DNA of 56,473 nucleotides from Oscillospiraceae bacterium (lineage in GTDB: Bacteria; Bacillota; Clostridia; Oscillospirales; Oscillospiraceae), in the NCBI GenBank assembly GCA_022800525.1, contig JAAWQM010000012.1, positions 1-56,473 of the forward strand, given 5' to 3'. Each line of letters begins with the position of its first letter. The stretch's first letter is position 1. The notes below the pieces were generated by a model. The model saw nothing but the letters and a program-made list of their open reading frames with translations. It ran no database searches and was not told where the DNA came from. Below, piece by piece: positions 34,184 through 43,259 of this stretch. Made by a program: the position numbers and the translations under genes.

Positions 34184-34419
34184 GGGAAGTGTATGGCTTT
34201 GTATCTCATTATCATTGTATTGTAAATTCTTTATCGGGGATTTATGTCATCGATGACAATGTAATATATGGGGAAATATAACAGCAGCCATCATTTTGAT
34301 TTTGCGTTCCTGCGCTTTAGTAAAAATCAATGGTAAGACGAAAATATATTAATAAATAAATTTCGGTTTATTGGGGGGAGTTCATCTTTCAGATGAACTC
34401 CCCCTTGACAAATGTTCTC

Positions 34420-34448
34420 TTGATTTTGCTGCATAAATATATTATGAT
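34420..34448 (+). promoter_or_regulatory. metVF promoter
   Basis: TTGATT (34420-34425), 17-base spacer, TATGAT (34443-34448). A TTGACA at 34405-34410 has no -10 box at usual spacing. The strong hairpin 34374-34404 lies immediately upstream. Confidence 0.65.
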
Positions 34449-34503
34449 AGGGGTGAGCGAGGCCGCAGGGCCTCTCTTCCGGAGAAAAACAAGGAGGAAC
34501 GAT

Positions 34504-35154
34504 ATGATCATTACCCAGAAAAAGCCGGCGGACGAGCTGCTGGCCATGCTGGAGGGCGTCAGGAAGGTGGCGGTGGTCGGCTGCGGCCAGTGCGCCTCCG
34601 CCTGCCAGACCGGCGGTGAAAAGGAAATCGCGGAGATGAAAGCCTTCCTGGAGGAACACGGCGTGGAGGTCGTGGGCACGGTTCTGCCCGACGAGTGCTG
34701 CCACAAGCTGCTGATGAAGCGGGAGCTGAAGGCCCTGAAGGACAGCGGCGCAGAGGCCATCGTAGGCATGAGCTGCGGAGACGGCGTCCAGACGGTGGCG
34801 GACAACGTGCAGCTCCCCGTCTACCCCGCCAACAATACACTCTTCCTCGGTCAGGTGGAGCGTGTGGGCATGTTCAACGAGTATTGCCGGATGTGCGGCG
34901 ACTGCGTGCTGGGCTCCACCGGCGGCGTCTGCCCCATCACCAAGTGCGCCAAGAGTCTGGTCAACGGCCCCTGCGGCGGGCAGAAAAACGGCAAATGCGA
35001 GGTCAACCCGGAAAACGACTGCGCCTGGATTCTGATTTACAAGCGCCTGGAGGTCCTGGGCCAATTGGATAAGCTGACCCAGCGCCGTCCCGACAAGGGC
35101 TATGAGGCGGTGGCCTACCCCAGACATATCAACTTGAGGGAGAAGAAAGCATGA
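34504..35154 (+). CDS. metV: methylenetetrahydrofolate reductase C-terminal-domain protein MetV
   Basis: 216 residues, RBS AAGGAGGAACGAT. The Cys-rich region EYCRMCGDCVL, GVCPITKCAKSLVNGPCGG and KCEVNPENDCAW is that of the zinc- or Fe/S-binding MetV subunit, and the N-terminus (KVAVVGCGQCASACQTGG) adds further cysteines. MetV pairs with MetF in acetogens and related Clostridia to form a methylene-THF reductase that may take electrons from carriers other than NADH. The gene overlaps metF by four bases. Confidence 0.88.
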   Translation: MIITQKKPADELLAMLEGVRKVAVVGCGQCASACQTGGEKEIAEMKAFLEEHGVEVVGTVLPDECCHKLLMKRELKALKDSGAEAIVGMSCGDGVQTVADNVQLPVYPANNTLFLGQVERVGMFNEYCRMCGDCVLGSTGGVCPITKCAKSLVNGPCGGQKNGKCEVNPENDCAWILIYKRLEVLGQLDKLTQRRPDKGYEAVAYPRHINLREKKA

Positions 35155-36071
35155 GCGAGTTACAGAAAGCGTTAGAATCCGGCATTTTTGCCGTTACCGC
35201 CGAAATGGCTCCCCCCAAGGGCTTCGGCTTTTCCGAGCAGCTGGAGGCCGCCCAGCTCCTGCGGGGCAAGGTTCACGCGGTCAACGTCACCGACATGCAG
35301 TCCGCCTGTCTCAAGGCGTCCTCTCTGGGCCTGTGCGCCCACCTCAGACAGGCGGGCGTGGAGCCCATCCTCCAGATCACCGGCCGGGACCGGAACCGTA
35401 TGGCGATCATGGCCGACGTACTGTCCGCCGCTTCGTTTGGAATCGACACCGTGCTGGCGCTGACCGGCGACCATCCGGCGGTGGGCGACTGCAAGCAGGC
35501 CAAGCCGGTCTATGACCTGGACTCCGTCGGTATTCTACATATGCTCTCGGAGATGGAGGCCACAGGGGCGGACTGCGGCGGAAACCCGCTCTCCGGCGGT
35601 GCCCCCCAGCTCTTCAAGGGCGCGGCGGTGACGCCGGTGTACGAGCCGCTGTTCCTCCAGATCAACAAGCTGCGCCAGAAGGTGGAGGCCGGGGCAAGGT
35701 ACATCCAGACCCAGGGTATCTTTGACCTGGACAGCCTGAAGCGCTTCCTGGAGGCCGTGGACAATGCGGGGATCAAGGTTCCCATCATGGCGGGGATCAT
35801 CCCCCTGAAATCCGCCGGAATGGCCCGGTTCATGAATGAGAATGTCCCCGGCATCGCCGTTCCTGATGAGACCATCGCCCGTATGGCCGCCGCCGCAGAG
35901 GAGGGCAAGGCCAAGGGCGTCAAGGGCCTGCCCGTCAAGCTGGGCATGGAGATCGCGGCGGAGATGATCGCGGCGATCCGGGCGGAGAATATCTGTCCCG
36001 GTGTCCATGTCATGGCCATCGGCGCGGAGCGCAATGTGCCCGCAATCCTGGAAATGGCTGGAATCAAATAA
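35151..36071 (+). CDS. metF: methylenetetrahydrofolate reductase MetF
   Basis: 306 residues of the FAD-dependent TIM-barrel MTHFR family: VTAEMAPPKGFGF at the N-terminus, AVNVTDMQSACLK, EPILQITGRDRNR, DTVLALTGDHPA, GARYIQTQGIFD and VPIMAGIIPLKSAGMARFMN. It reduces 5,10-methylene-THF to 5-methyl-THF for methionine synthesis or the methyl branch of the Wood-Ljungdahl pathway. Translation is coupled to metV, so a MetVF complex is expected. No other acetogenesis genes are in the window. Confidence 0.93.
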   Translation: MSELQKALESGIFAVTAEMAPPKGFGFSEQLEAAQLLRGKVHAVNVTDMQSACLKASSLGLCAHLRQAGVEPILQITGRDRNRMAIMADVLSAASFGIDTVLALTGDHPAVGDCKQAKPVYDLDSVGILHMLSEMEATGADCGGNPLSGGAPQLFKGAAVTPVYEPLFLQINKLRQKVEAGARYIQTQGIFDLDSLKRFLEAVDNAGIKVPIMAGIIPLKSAGMARFMNENVPGIAVPDETIARMAAAAEEGKAKGVKGLPVKLGMEIAAEMIAAIRAENICPGVHVMAIGAERNVPAILEMAGIK

Positions 36072-36080
36072 TCTGTATAC

Positions 36081-36139
36081 AAAACCGCTCACTCCCGTTG
36101 GACTCAGAAGCTGTCTTCTCAGGGGGGTGAGCGGTTTTT
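36081..36139. terminator. bidirectional terminator between metF and the GH13 gene
   Basis: Arms AAAACCGCTCACTCCC (36081-36096) and the matching GGGTGAGCGGTTTT ending 36139, with A- and T-runs on the two sides, so it can end both converging transcripts. Confidence 0.8.
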
Positions 36140-36161
36140 CCCGGCGTGGAAGGACTGACGC

Positions 36162-38003
36162 CTATTCCGTCTGCCGTTCCTCCCGCAGACACAGGCAGTA
36201 TTGATAAGGGCTCAGGGTGCAGCGCCCGCAGCTGTATGCGCTCTTGGAGATCAGGTCGGTAAACGTCCCCTCCATCGCGTCCATCCATACCTCCTGCATC
36301 TGACCGGAGAAGTTGAACAGCCCCACCATCGTCCCGTCCTGCGTCCGCCGGACGATTGCCAGCACATGGTCATTATGCGTATCCCAGGTGGTGACCCAGG
36401 CTTCGGGCCCAAAGCAGGGCTGCTCGGCCCGAAGCCGCTCCAGCTGCCGCAGCCCGTCCCAGATGCGCTGCTGTACCGTGCCCGTCCGGGTGCGCAGGGC
36501 TGCGTTGTCCCAGCTGAAAGGCGTACGGTGCAGGTTGCGGCTGTCCTCCCGGAGAACCGGGTCGTCATGGTAGCCGTAGCCGTTGAGCTGGCCAATCTCA
36601 TCCCCGCTGGACAGCATGGGGAAGCCCCCCATGCAAGTGATGACGGCGTGCATCATGAGGTCCCGCTGAACGCCCAGAGCCACCTGCTCCCCGTCCTCCT
36701 CAAGCAGGCCCTTTTCAATACCGCACAGGCTGGCAGTGGTGCCGCAGGTCCGGGCGTCCAGGGTGACAGGATTATAATTGTAACGCTCCCCCCGGGCGTA
36801 GCTGCCGGGAAAGCTGCCCTCGAAGAACTCATAGAGGAACCTCTTATGGGCCACCGGGTCGATGCCCAGGGACCTGCCGTACTCCTCGTTCAGGCCCCAG
36901 CCGATATCGTCATGGCAGCGCAGATAGTTGACAAACCAGCAGTGGGCGGGCAGGCCGTGCAGGTCGTCCAGCTGCCGCTTGAGCTGCCGTACGTCCCCGG
37001 AGGCCAGGGCGCTCCACTGGGCGGCCATGGTGGATGCGTTGTAGAGCAGGTGGCACTCCGGCTTTTCCGCCGTTCCGAAATAGGGGGCCAGCTCCCTGGG
37101 GGCCATAACCACCTCGCCCTTCAGAATCACCCCTGGGCAGACACACTCTGTAATGAGCCGGATCATCCGCATGATGGTATGGACCTGGGGCAGGTTGCGG
37201 CAGGCTGTGCCAGGCTCTTTCCACAGATAGGGAACCGCGTCAATGCGCAGCACCTCCACGCCCAGATTCGCCAGATGAAGCATACTGCCCGCCATCTCAT
37301 TGAACACCACCGGATTGCGGTAGTTCAGATCCCACTGGTATGGGTGGAAGGAGGAGCAGACGTATTTCCCCATCTGCTCCTGATAGATAAAGCTGCCCGG
37401 GGCGGTCTCCGGGAACACGTCGGGGATGGTCTTTTCCATCTCCCTGGGGATATCCGGTGTGTCGAAGCAGATGTAGCGGTCAATATATTCCTGTTCCCCG
37501 GCCTTGGCCCGCATGGCCCACCGGTGGGTATCGGCGGTGTGGTTGATGACAAAGTCCAGGCACAGGCTCATCCCCTGGCGGCGCATGGCGGCGGCCAGCC
37601 GGCTCAGATCCTCGTTTGTGCCCAGGGAGGGGTCCACCTGGTCGAAGTCCTCCACGGCGTAGCCGCCGTCGTTATCCGGGTGGGGCATCTTCAGCAGGGG
37701 CATCAGGTGAACATATGTGATGCCCTGCTCCTTGAGGTAGCCCAGCTTTTCCTCCACGCCCCGGAGGCTCCCGGCGAACAGTCCCGGATACATGGTGATC
37801 CCCAGCATCCCGCCCGCCCGGAACCACTCCGGGTCAGCCTCCCGCTCCTTGTCCAGACGGCGCAGGCTGCGGCTCCGGTCCCGGTAGGCCCTGGCCATTT
37901 CCGCTTTCAGCCCGTCCAGGCGGGCGCGGTCGTTGTAAAGCTCCATGTAGAGCCAGTCCAGTTCATCCTGCCGCCGGGCGAGGCGGCGTTCCATGTCATT
38001 CAT
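36162..38003 (-). CDS. GH13 amylosucrase-like enzyme
   Basis: 613 residues. An N-terminal helical domain (ERRLARRQDELDWLYME) precedes the (beta/alpha)8 barrel, as in amylosucrases. Barrel motifs are HLMPLLKMPHPDNDGGYAV, LCLDFVINHTADTH, the nucleophile Asp255 (VLRIDAVPYLWK), acid/base Glu297 (ILKGEVVM) and His364-Asp365 (RCHDDIGWG). APGSFIYQEQMGKYV and QWDLNYRNPVVF are typical of that group. Such enzymes cleave sucrose or transfer its glucosyl part. With the GH36 gene nearby, sucrose released from raffinose is a sensible substrate. Transglucosylation versus hydrolysis cannot be told. Confidence 0.88.
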   Translation of the reverse strand: MNDMERRLARRQDELDWLYMELYNDRARLDGLKAEMARAYRDRSRSLRRLDKEREADPEWFRAGGMLGITMYPGLFAGSLRGVEEKLGYLKEQGITYVHLMPLLKMPHPDNDGGYAVEDFDQVDPSLGTNEDLSRLAAAMRRQGMSLCLDFVINHTADTHRWAMRAKAGEQEYIDRYICFDTPDIPREMEKTIPDVFPETAPGSFIYQEQMGKYVCSSFHPYQWDLNYRNPVVFNEMAGSMLHLANLGVEVLRIDAVPYLWKEPGTACRNLPQVHTIMRMIRLITECVCPGVILKGEVVMAPRELAPYFGTAEKPECHLLYNASTMAAQWSALASGDVRQLKRQLDDLHGLPAHCWFVNYLRCHDDIGWGLNEEYGRSLGIDPVAHKRFLYEFFEGSFPGSYARGERYNYNPVTLDARTCGTTASLCGIEKGLLEEDGEQVALGVQRDLMMHAVITCMGGFPMLSSGDEIGQLNGYGYHDDPVLREDSRNLHRTPFSWDNAALRTRTGTVQQRIWDGLRQLERLRAEQPCFGPEAWVTTWDTHNDHVLAIVRRTQDGTMVGLFNFSGQMQEVWMDAMEGTFTDLISKSAYSCGRCTLSPYQYCLCLREERQTE

Positions 38004-38027
38004 GTTGCCTCAATCTCCTTTTCAGGG

Positions 38028-38056
38028 TTGGTTTTCCTGGTTTATTGTGGTATGAT
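38028..38056 (+). promoter_or_regulatory. candidate promoter of the araC-type gene
   Basis: TTGGTT (38028-38033), 17-base spacer, TATGAT (38051-38056), leaving a 170-base leader before the ATG at 38226 in which I see no gene. Confidence 0.55.
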
Positions 38057-38225
38057 GGTGAAACGGGAGCAGGACGGGCCTTGCCCCTCCCCCGCAATCC
38101 CGCATGACCGTGTCAAGGGGGATTGCACGATCAAACTTTGCGCAGCCGGCCGGTGCGGCTGTTGGAAAATCGTGGGCGGCCCCGAACTTTGATATGACCC
38201 ACGGCGTGAAAGGATGTGCCCACTT

Positions 38226-39098
38226 ATGGCGAACCAACCGTTTTCTTTCTCTGTTTTCCCCAACGAGAATTTCCTGGACCTGCGGCTGTTCCAATACGGC
38301 TGGGAGCAGTGCGCGCCGCTCCACTCCTTCGGCCCCTTTGTGCGCAACCATTTCCTGTTCCATTTTGTCATCTCGGGAAAGGGCTGTCTCAACTCCGACG
38401 GTCCCGACGGCGTCACCCGGCGCTACGTCCTGGAGGCCAACCAGGGCTTCCTCATCTGCCCGGGCCAGGTGAACACCTATTACGCCGACAAAAACGACCC
38501 CTGGAAATATACTTGGCTGGAATTCGGCGGCCTGCGGGCAGAGGAGTATCTGAACTGCGCCGGTCTGAACCGCGCCCAGCCCATCTACCAGCCCAAAAGC
38601 CCTGCCCTGGCTGAGCCGGTGCGGGATACCATGCTCTACATCGCGGACCACCACAACGCGTCCACGCTCCATCTCATCGGCCACCTGTGCCTGTTTTTGG
38701 ATGCATTGATCCACTCCTCCTCCACCCAGCGGGAGATCCAGGGCGCCCGCCTCCAGGATTTCTACATCCAGGAGGCGGTGACCTTCATGGAGCAGAACTA
38801 CCAGCGGGAGCTCACCGTGGAGGAGGTCGCCGACATGTGCAAGCTCAACCGCAGCTATTTCAGCAAGCTGTTCCGGGAGAGCATGGGCTGTCCGCCCCAG
38901 GAGTTCCTGATCCGCCTGCGCCTGTCCAAGGCGGCGGAGCGGATGCAGGCCACCAAGTCCTCCATCGGCGACATCGCGTCGGCCTGCGGCTATCCCAACC
39001 AGCTCCACTTCTCCCGGGCGTTCAAAAAGCGGTACGGCGTCTCTCCCCGGGAGTGGCGGATACAGAACAAGAGCCGCGCTGCCGGCAGCCAGCCATAG
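38226..39098 (+). CDS. AraC-family transcriptional regulator
   Basis: 290 residues from ATG 38226; the in-frame ATG at 38214 lies too close to AAAGG to be used well. The N-terminal cupin sensor (residues 25-110: GPFVRNHFLFHFVISGKG, NQGFLICPGQVNTYYAD, WKYTWLEFGGLRA) is of the MsmR/RafR sugar-binding kind. The C-terminal double helix-turn-helix (EEVADMCKLNRSYFSKLFRE, SIGDIASACGYPNQLHFSRAFKKRYG, shown in parts) binds DNA. It lies between the GH13 and GH36 genes and is the likely activator of the alpha-galactoside genes around it. Confidence 0.92.
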   Translation: MANQPFSFSVFPNENFLDLRLFQYGWEQCAPLHSFGPFVRNHFLFHFVISGKGCLNSDGPDGVTRRYVLEANQGFLICPGQVNTYYADKNDPWKYTWLEFGGLRAEEYLNCAGLNRAQPIYQPKSPALAEPVRDTMLYIADHHNASTLHLIGHLCLFLDALIHSSSTQREIQGARLQDFYIQEAVTFMEQNYQRELTVEEVADMCKLNRSYFSKLFRESMGCPPQEFLIRLRLSKAAERMQATKSSIGDIASACGYPNQLHFSRAFKKRYGVSPREWRIQNKSRAAGSQP

Positions 39099-39099
39099 C

Positions 39100-39144
39100 C
39101 CGCCCCCGCGCCCGTCTCCGCAGCGGCCGCGGGGGCGGCCTTTT
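39100..39144 (+). terminator. terminator after the araC-type gene
   Basis: Perfect arms CCGCCCCCGCG (39100-39110) and CGCGGGGGCGG (39128-39138), then CCTTTTGTT on the plus strand. It also separates the converging GH36 gene. Confidence 0.75.
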
Positions 39145-39145
39145 G

Positions 39146-41323
39146 TTATTCCGCCTCCAGATGCAGCTGGAGGGACTGATAATCCCCGCGCAGCGGGGGC
39201 ACCGGCCAGCCCGCGTTCATCAGGACGCTGCCGCGGCAGAGCTCCGCTCCGCCGTTGATCCGGTATACGGCGTCAGGGTCCAGGCCCTTCAGCCGCAGCA
39301 GCCGGAAACGCGGCGCGGCGTGGCCCGAGCCGGTCACGATGCTGACCAGCGCCTCCCTCCCGTCCGGGGCAACGTGGGCCCAGGCGGTGAGCTCCGGGTC
39401 CGCGAAGGGGTCGGTGAGGCGGTAATAGCCGCCCTCCTGAATCAGCCGGTAATGGGTCTTGAAGGTCTCCACCTGCGTCCGGATAACCGCCTTCTCCGCT
39501 TCGCCGCACTTGCCCACGTCCATCTCATAGCCGAAGGCGCCGCTCATCGCCGCCACGCCACGGGTCTCCAGAGGCGTGACCCGGCCCGTCTGCTCATTGG
39601 GTACGGCAGAGACGTGGGCCCCCATGCAGCAGGCCGGGTAGCAGAAGCTGGTCCCGTACTGGATGCGCAGGCGGTCAATGGCGTCGGTGTTGTCGCTGCA
39701 CCAGATCTGGGGGGTATAGTACAGCATCCCCAGGTCGAACCGCCCGCCGCCTCCGGCGCACCCCTCGACCAGCATATGGGGGTAGTCCCGGCGCAGGTTC
39801 TCCAGCATCTCGTAGACGCCCAGAACGTACCGGTGGCGCGTCTCCCCCTGCCGCCGGGGTGGCAGGGCGGCGGACCACACGTCCGTGAGGCAACGGTTCA
39901 TGTCCCACTTGAGATAGGACACCTCCGCGCTGTCCAGCACCTTACGCAGGGCGGCGTATACATGCTCCCGGACATCCTTTCGCGAGAAATCCAGCGTCAG
40001 CTGGCCCCGCCCCCGGCTGCCTGGGCGTCCCGGGACACCCAGGGCCCAGTCGGGGTGGGCGCGGTAGAGCTCGCTGTCCTCGCTGATCATCTCCGGCTCC
40101 ACCCAGAGGCCGAACCGCATCCCCAGCCTCCGCACCTCCGACACCAGCTCCCCCAGGCCGCCGGGGAGCTTTTTCTCATTGACCGTCCAGTCCCCCAGGC
40201 CGCTGGTGTCGCTGTCCCGGACGCCGAACCAGCCGTCGTCCATCACCAGCAGCTCGATGCCCAGGGGCGCGGCCGCTCTGGCGATGTCCAGCAGCTTCTC
40301 CTTGTTGAAGTCGAAATAGGTGGCCTCCCAGTTGTTGATAAGCACCGGGCGGCGTCCCCCCTGACAGGGGTCGCGGACCAGCCGCTCCCGGACCGCGCGG
40401 TGGAGCTGGCGGCTCATCTGTCCGAATCCGGACGGAGAGCACACCAGAGCTGCCTCCGGCGCGGCGAAGACCTCCCCCGGCTCCAGGGTCCACTGGAGCT
40501 GGACGAGCCCCATCACCAGCCGGATGTCCCCGAACTGGCTGCGTTCGGCCATGGCCTCGAAGTCCCCGCTGTAGAGCAGGGCCGCGCCATAGCATACGCC
40601 GTGGTCCTCCCCGGTGTCATGCTCACAGATCATGACAAAGGGGTTATGCTGGTGGCTGCTCATCCCCCGGCTGCTGCCCACGCCCTGGACGCCGGGGCGT
40701 ATGGGAGCGCGGTCTGGCCACCGCTCCCGGACATGGGCGCCGTTGAAGGTGATGAGGTCCAGATCCAGAGGCAAAAAGTCCAGGCAGAGGGACATGACCC
40801 GCTGGAGCTTTACCGGCTCCTCCCCCCGGTTGACGATCTGTACGGCGCGGGTGATGAGGTCATAGTCCTCAAACACGCCGTACAGCAGCTCCGCCTCAAC
40901 CCCGGAGCCAGGGTCCCGCAGCGATATGGACAGGGTCTCCCCGTCCTCGCCGCGGAAGGCGGGCAGGCCCGGCAGAGCGTACTTCCCCCGCCTGATCTCA
41001 TATCCGGCATAGCGCAGGTCCAGAGCCTGGCTGCCGTCTGGCTGCTCCACCTGGACGGAGGACAGGCGGTAGTCCCCCACCCCGCAGGTGGAGTACTCCT
41101 GGGGCAGGGTGTCCAGGGAGTAGTCCCGGCGGGGATGGGCTTCGCTGGGGTTGGGCGAAAATCCCCGGTCTGCGTATTGAATGAGTCCGGACAGATCCCC
41201 CTCTCCCACGCGGGGCCCATAATATGTGTGCAGCAGAACGCCGTACTGGTCCGCCTTCATCTGATAGGTAGTGCTGCGGGTGTGCAGGGTGAACGTCCCG
41301 CAGGTTCGGTCAAAAACAATCAT
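39146..41323 (-). CDS. GH36 alpha-galactosidase
   Basis: 725 residues, RBS AGAGGATCGACC. An N-terminal beta-sandwich precedes the barrel. The catalytic nucleophile is Asp474 (SYLKWDMNR) and the acid/base Asp544 (IWCSDNTDAIDR); NNWEATYFDFN, MDDGWFG, LWVEPEMIS and CAGGGGRFDLG are hallmarks of the large tetrameric GH36 group (AgaA/RafA type). It removes terminal alpha-1,6-galactose from melibiose, raffinose and stachyose. There is no signal peptide, so it acts in the cytoplasm on imported sugars. It has its own promoter and lies 170 bases downstream of the importer operon. Confidence 0.95.
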   Translation of the reverse strand: MIVFDRTCGTFTLHTRSTTYQMKADQYGVLLHTYYGPRVGEGDLSGLIQYADRGFSPNPSEAHPRRDYSLDTLPQEYSTCGVGDYRLSSVQVEQPDGSQALDLRYAGYEIRRGKYALPGLPAFRGEDGETLSISLRDPGSGVEAELLYGVFEDYDLITRAVQIVNRGEEPVKLQRVMSLCLDFLPLDLDLITFNGAHVRERWPDRAPIRPGVQGVGSSRGMSSHQHNPFVMICEHDTGEDHGVCYGAALLYSGDFEAMAERSQFGDIRLVMGLVQLQWTLEPGEVFAAPEAALVCSPSGFGQMSRQLHRAVRERLVRDPCQGGRRPVLINNWEATYFDFNKEKLLDIARAAAPLGIELLVMDDGWFGVRDSDTSGLGDWTVNEKKLPGGLGELVSEVRRLGMRFGLWVEPEMISEDSELYRAHPDWALGVPGRPGSRGRGQLTLDFSRKDVREHVYAALRKVLDSAEVSYLKWDMNRCLTDVWSAALPPRRQGETRHRYVLGVYEMLENLRRDYPHMLVEGCAGGGGRFDLGMLYYTPQIWCSDNTDAIDRLRIQYGTSFCYPACCMGAHVSAVPNEQTGRVTPLETRGVAAMSGAFGYEMDVGKCGEAEKAVIRTQVETFKTHYRLIQEGGYYRLTDPFADPELTAWAHVAPDGREALVSIVTGSGHAAPRFRLLRLKGLDPDAVYRINGGAELCRGSVLMNAGWPVPPLRGDYQSLQLHLEAE

Positions 41324-41360
41324 TTGGTCGATCCTCTTGATTCATAGAAATTCCAAGGCC

Positions 41361-41389
41361 ATTGTATACGATTTTTCCTCCGGATGCAA
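41361..41389 (-). promoter_or_regulatory. alpha-galactosidase promoter
   Basis: On the minus strand TTGCAT (41389-41384), 17-base spacer, TACAAT (41366-41361). Confidence 0.65.
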
Positions 41390-41431
41390 GTACCAGAAGC
41401 GGCCAGAGCGCGTCACGGCCCGCTCGAAAGC

Positions 41432-41466
41432 GGCAGCCCCGGCAGACGAAGCTACCCGGGGCTGCC
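41432..41466 (-). terminator. hairpin after the galactoside importer operon
   Basis: Perfect 11-base arms GGCAGCCCCGG (41432-41442) and CCGGGGCTGCC (41456-41466). There is no strong T-run, so termination may be partial. Confidence 0.55.
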
Positions 41467-41491
41467 TGAGAGGAAAGAGGAAGAATCAGAA

Positions 41492-42331
41492 TTATTTTCC
41501 GCCCGTCATGGCGATGCCCTCAATGAACTGCTTCTGGAAGAACAGGTACAGAATCACCATGGGCAGCATGGCCAGCAGGGAACCGGCCATCAGCACGGGG
41601 AAGTTGGTGGAGAACTGGCCCCGCAGGGTGGCAAGGCCGGAGCTCAGGGTCATCATGTTCAGGTCGGAGTTGACCACCAGCGGCCACATCAGATCGCCGT
41701 AGGCGAACACCGCGGTGAACACGGTCAGGGCCGCCACGGAGGACTTGGTCAGGGGGAACATAACCTTGGTAAAGGTCTGCCACTGGCTGCACCCGTCCAG
41801 GTAGGCTGCCTCCGCCACCTCGTTGGGGATGCCCAGGTACGCCTGCCGCAGGAAGAAGGTGCCAAAGGCGCTGACGACGCCGGGGAACACCAGGGCGGCG
41901 ATGGAGTTGGCGATGCCCAGCCTGGCTACCATCTGGTACTGGGGGATGATGAAGATCTGGCTGGGGAGCATCATCTGCATGAGGACGATGCTGAACAGCA
42001 GGTTCTTGCCCTTGAATTTCAGCTTGGCGAAGCCATAGCCCGCCATGGAGCTGAAGATCACCGCGAGGATCACACGGAACACGATCATCAGGATGGTATT
42101 GATATACATGTTGACGAAGGGCAGGCTGGCAATGGCTTCGGAGAAATTGTCCAGCAGCCATTGGGCGGGGAAGATGACCGGCGGAACCTTCATGCTCTCC
42201 TCCTGGGTCTTGAAGCTGGTGAGGACCATCCACACAAAGGGGAATACCATAATAATGGAGCCGGCCGCCAGCGCGGCGTAGGTGACAATCTTGCCGGTGC
42301 GCCGGGAGCTCTCAAAGGATTTGCTTTTCAT
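41492..42331 (-). CDS. sugar ABC permease (MalG type) of the alpha-galactoside locus
   Basis: 279 residues, RBS AAGGAGGAATAGCA. Six helices, with the EAA loop AEAAYLDGCSQWQTFTKVMFP (core AAYLDGCS...MFP) near residue 180. ALAAGSIIMVFPFVWMVLTSF and MQMMLPSQIFIIPQY are typical of CUT1. It pairs with the preceding permease 12 bases upstream. It is likely to import raffinose-family sugars, inferred from the GH36 and GH13 genes beside it. Confidence 0.92.
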   Translation of the reverse strand: MKSKSFESSRRTGKIVTYAALAAGSIIMVFPFVWMVLTSFKTQEESMKVPPVIFPAQWLLDNFSEAIASLPFVNMYINTILMIVFRVILAVIFSSMAGYGFAKLKFKGKNLLFSIVLMQMMLPSQIFIIPQYQMVARLGIANSIAALVFPGVVSAFGTFFLRQAYLGIPNEVAEAAYLDGCSQWQTFTKVMFPLTKSSVAALTVFTAVFAYGDLMWPLVVNSDLNMMTLSSGLATLRGQFSTNFPVLMAGSLLAMLPMVILYLFFQKQFIEGIAMTGGK

Positions 42332-42343
42332 TGCTATTCCTCC

Positions 42344-43234
42344 TTAAACTTCGTAGTTGACCCACTTCTTCTGTCCCCAGAACTGGAAGAGGGTGGCGAT
42401 GCCGATGAGCAGGACGGTCCACACGGCGATGGCGGACCCGGAGCTGCGGCTTCCGGCCACGAAGGACTCCCGGTAGAAGAGGTAGATCAGGCTCTGCACA
42501 TTGGTCAGGGCGGGGTTGGTCTCCTCCACCATCATGTAGATCAGGTCGTAGACCTTCAGGGAGGCCATCAGGCGCATAATCATGGTGACGAACAGGGTGG
42601 GGGACACCATGGGCAGGGTGATCTGGAAGAACTGGGTGATCTTGCTTGCGCCGTCCGGGGAGGCGGCCTCGTAGTAGCTCTTGGAGATATTCTGGAGGCC
42701 GCTGAGCAGCAGCACCGCGTCATAGCCGATGGCGCTCCAGATGGCCACGATGGAGCAGGAGATGAGCGCTACGTTGGGGTCGGTGATCCATCTGACGTGG
42801 GAGCCGAAGATCTGGTTGAGCACGCCGTACTCGGCGTTGAAGATCCAGCGCCAGACCATGGTCACAGCAGCGGGGGCGCAGACCATGGGCAGGAAGAAGA
42901 TGGTCCGGAAGCCGCCCTTGAATTTCACCTTCGCGTTGAGCATCACCGCCACCAGCAGAGACAGGAAGATGCCCACGGGCACGGTCAGCACGCAGAAGAT
43001 CAGCGTGTTGCCGGTGGCCTTCCAGAACTCGGCGTTCCGGAACATGTTGACATAGTTGTCCAGGCCGATGAACTGATAGTGGCCGAAGCCCAGATGCTCG
43101 CAGAAGCTGGCGTAAATGGTCTGGATAAAGGGCCACACGTTCAGCACCAGCAGGCCGATGATGGTGGGGGCCACCATGAACCAGCCCCAGTTCTGCTCGA
43201 TCCGGGCGGCCCGGGATATTTTATTTGTTTTCAA
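42344..43234 (-). CDS. sugar ABC permease (MalF type) of the alpha-galactoside locus
   Basis: 296 residues from TTG 43234, behind GAGGAGGG. Six helices; the EAA loop is YYEAASPDGASKITQFFQITLP (core EAASPDGAS...ITLP). The N-terminus (WFMVAPTIIGLLVLNVWPFI) fits the UgpA/MalF group. It follows the binding-protein gene by 25 bases in the same operon. The set lacks an ATPase gene. Confidence 0.92.
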   Translation of the reverse strand: MKTNKISRAARIEQNWGWFMVAPTIIGLLVLNVWPFIQTIYASFCEHLGFGHYQFIGLDNYVNMFRNAEFWKATGNTLIFCVLTVPVGIFLSLLVAVMLNAKVKFKGGFRTIFFLPMVCAPAAVTMVWRWIFNAEYGVLNQIFGSHVRWITDPNVALISCSIVAIWSAIGYDAVLLLSGLQNISKSYYEAASPDGASKITQFFQITLPMVSPTLFVTMIMRLMASLKVYDLIYMMVEETNPALTNVQSLIYLFYRESFVAGSRSSGSAIAVWTVLLIGIATLFQFWGQKKWVNYEV

Positions 43235-43259
43235 AGCAAAACCCTCCTCTCAGTCTCTC

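Larger units (their letters stand above)
33973..34419. other. gene-free stretch with four palindromes
   Basis: No gene seen. It holds the REP-like repeat at 34031-34059, the AT-rich palindrome at 34149-34183, a perfect 14-base palindrome TGTCATCGATGACA at 34245-34258, and a 14-base-arm hairpin at 34374-34404 (GGGGGAGTTCATCT / AGATGAACTCCCCC) just before the metV promoter. At 34099-34126 a partial GGGCGGATGGTATCG element resembles half of another REP unit. Confidence 0.6.

Noticed and set aside
36201-38192. 663-codon plus-strand frame opposite the GH13 gene
   Set aside because: Antisense shadow; GH13 catalytic motifs are all on the minus strand and this frame has no motif.
38687-41347. 886-codon plus-strand frame opposite the alpha-galactosidase
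   Set aside because: The longest frame in the window, but repetitive in composition and wholly antisense to GH36 with an out-of-frame overlap of the AraC gene.
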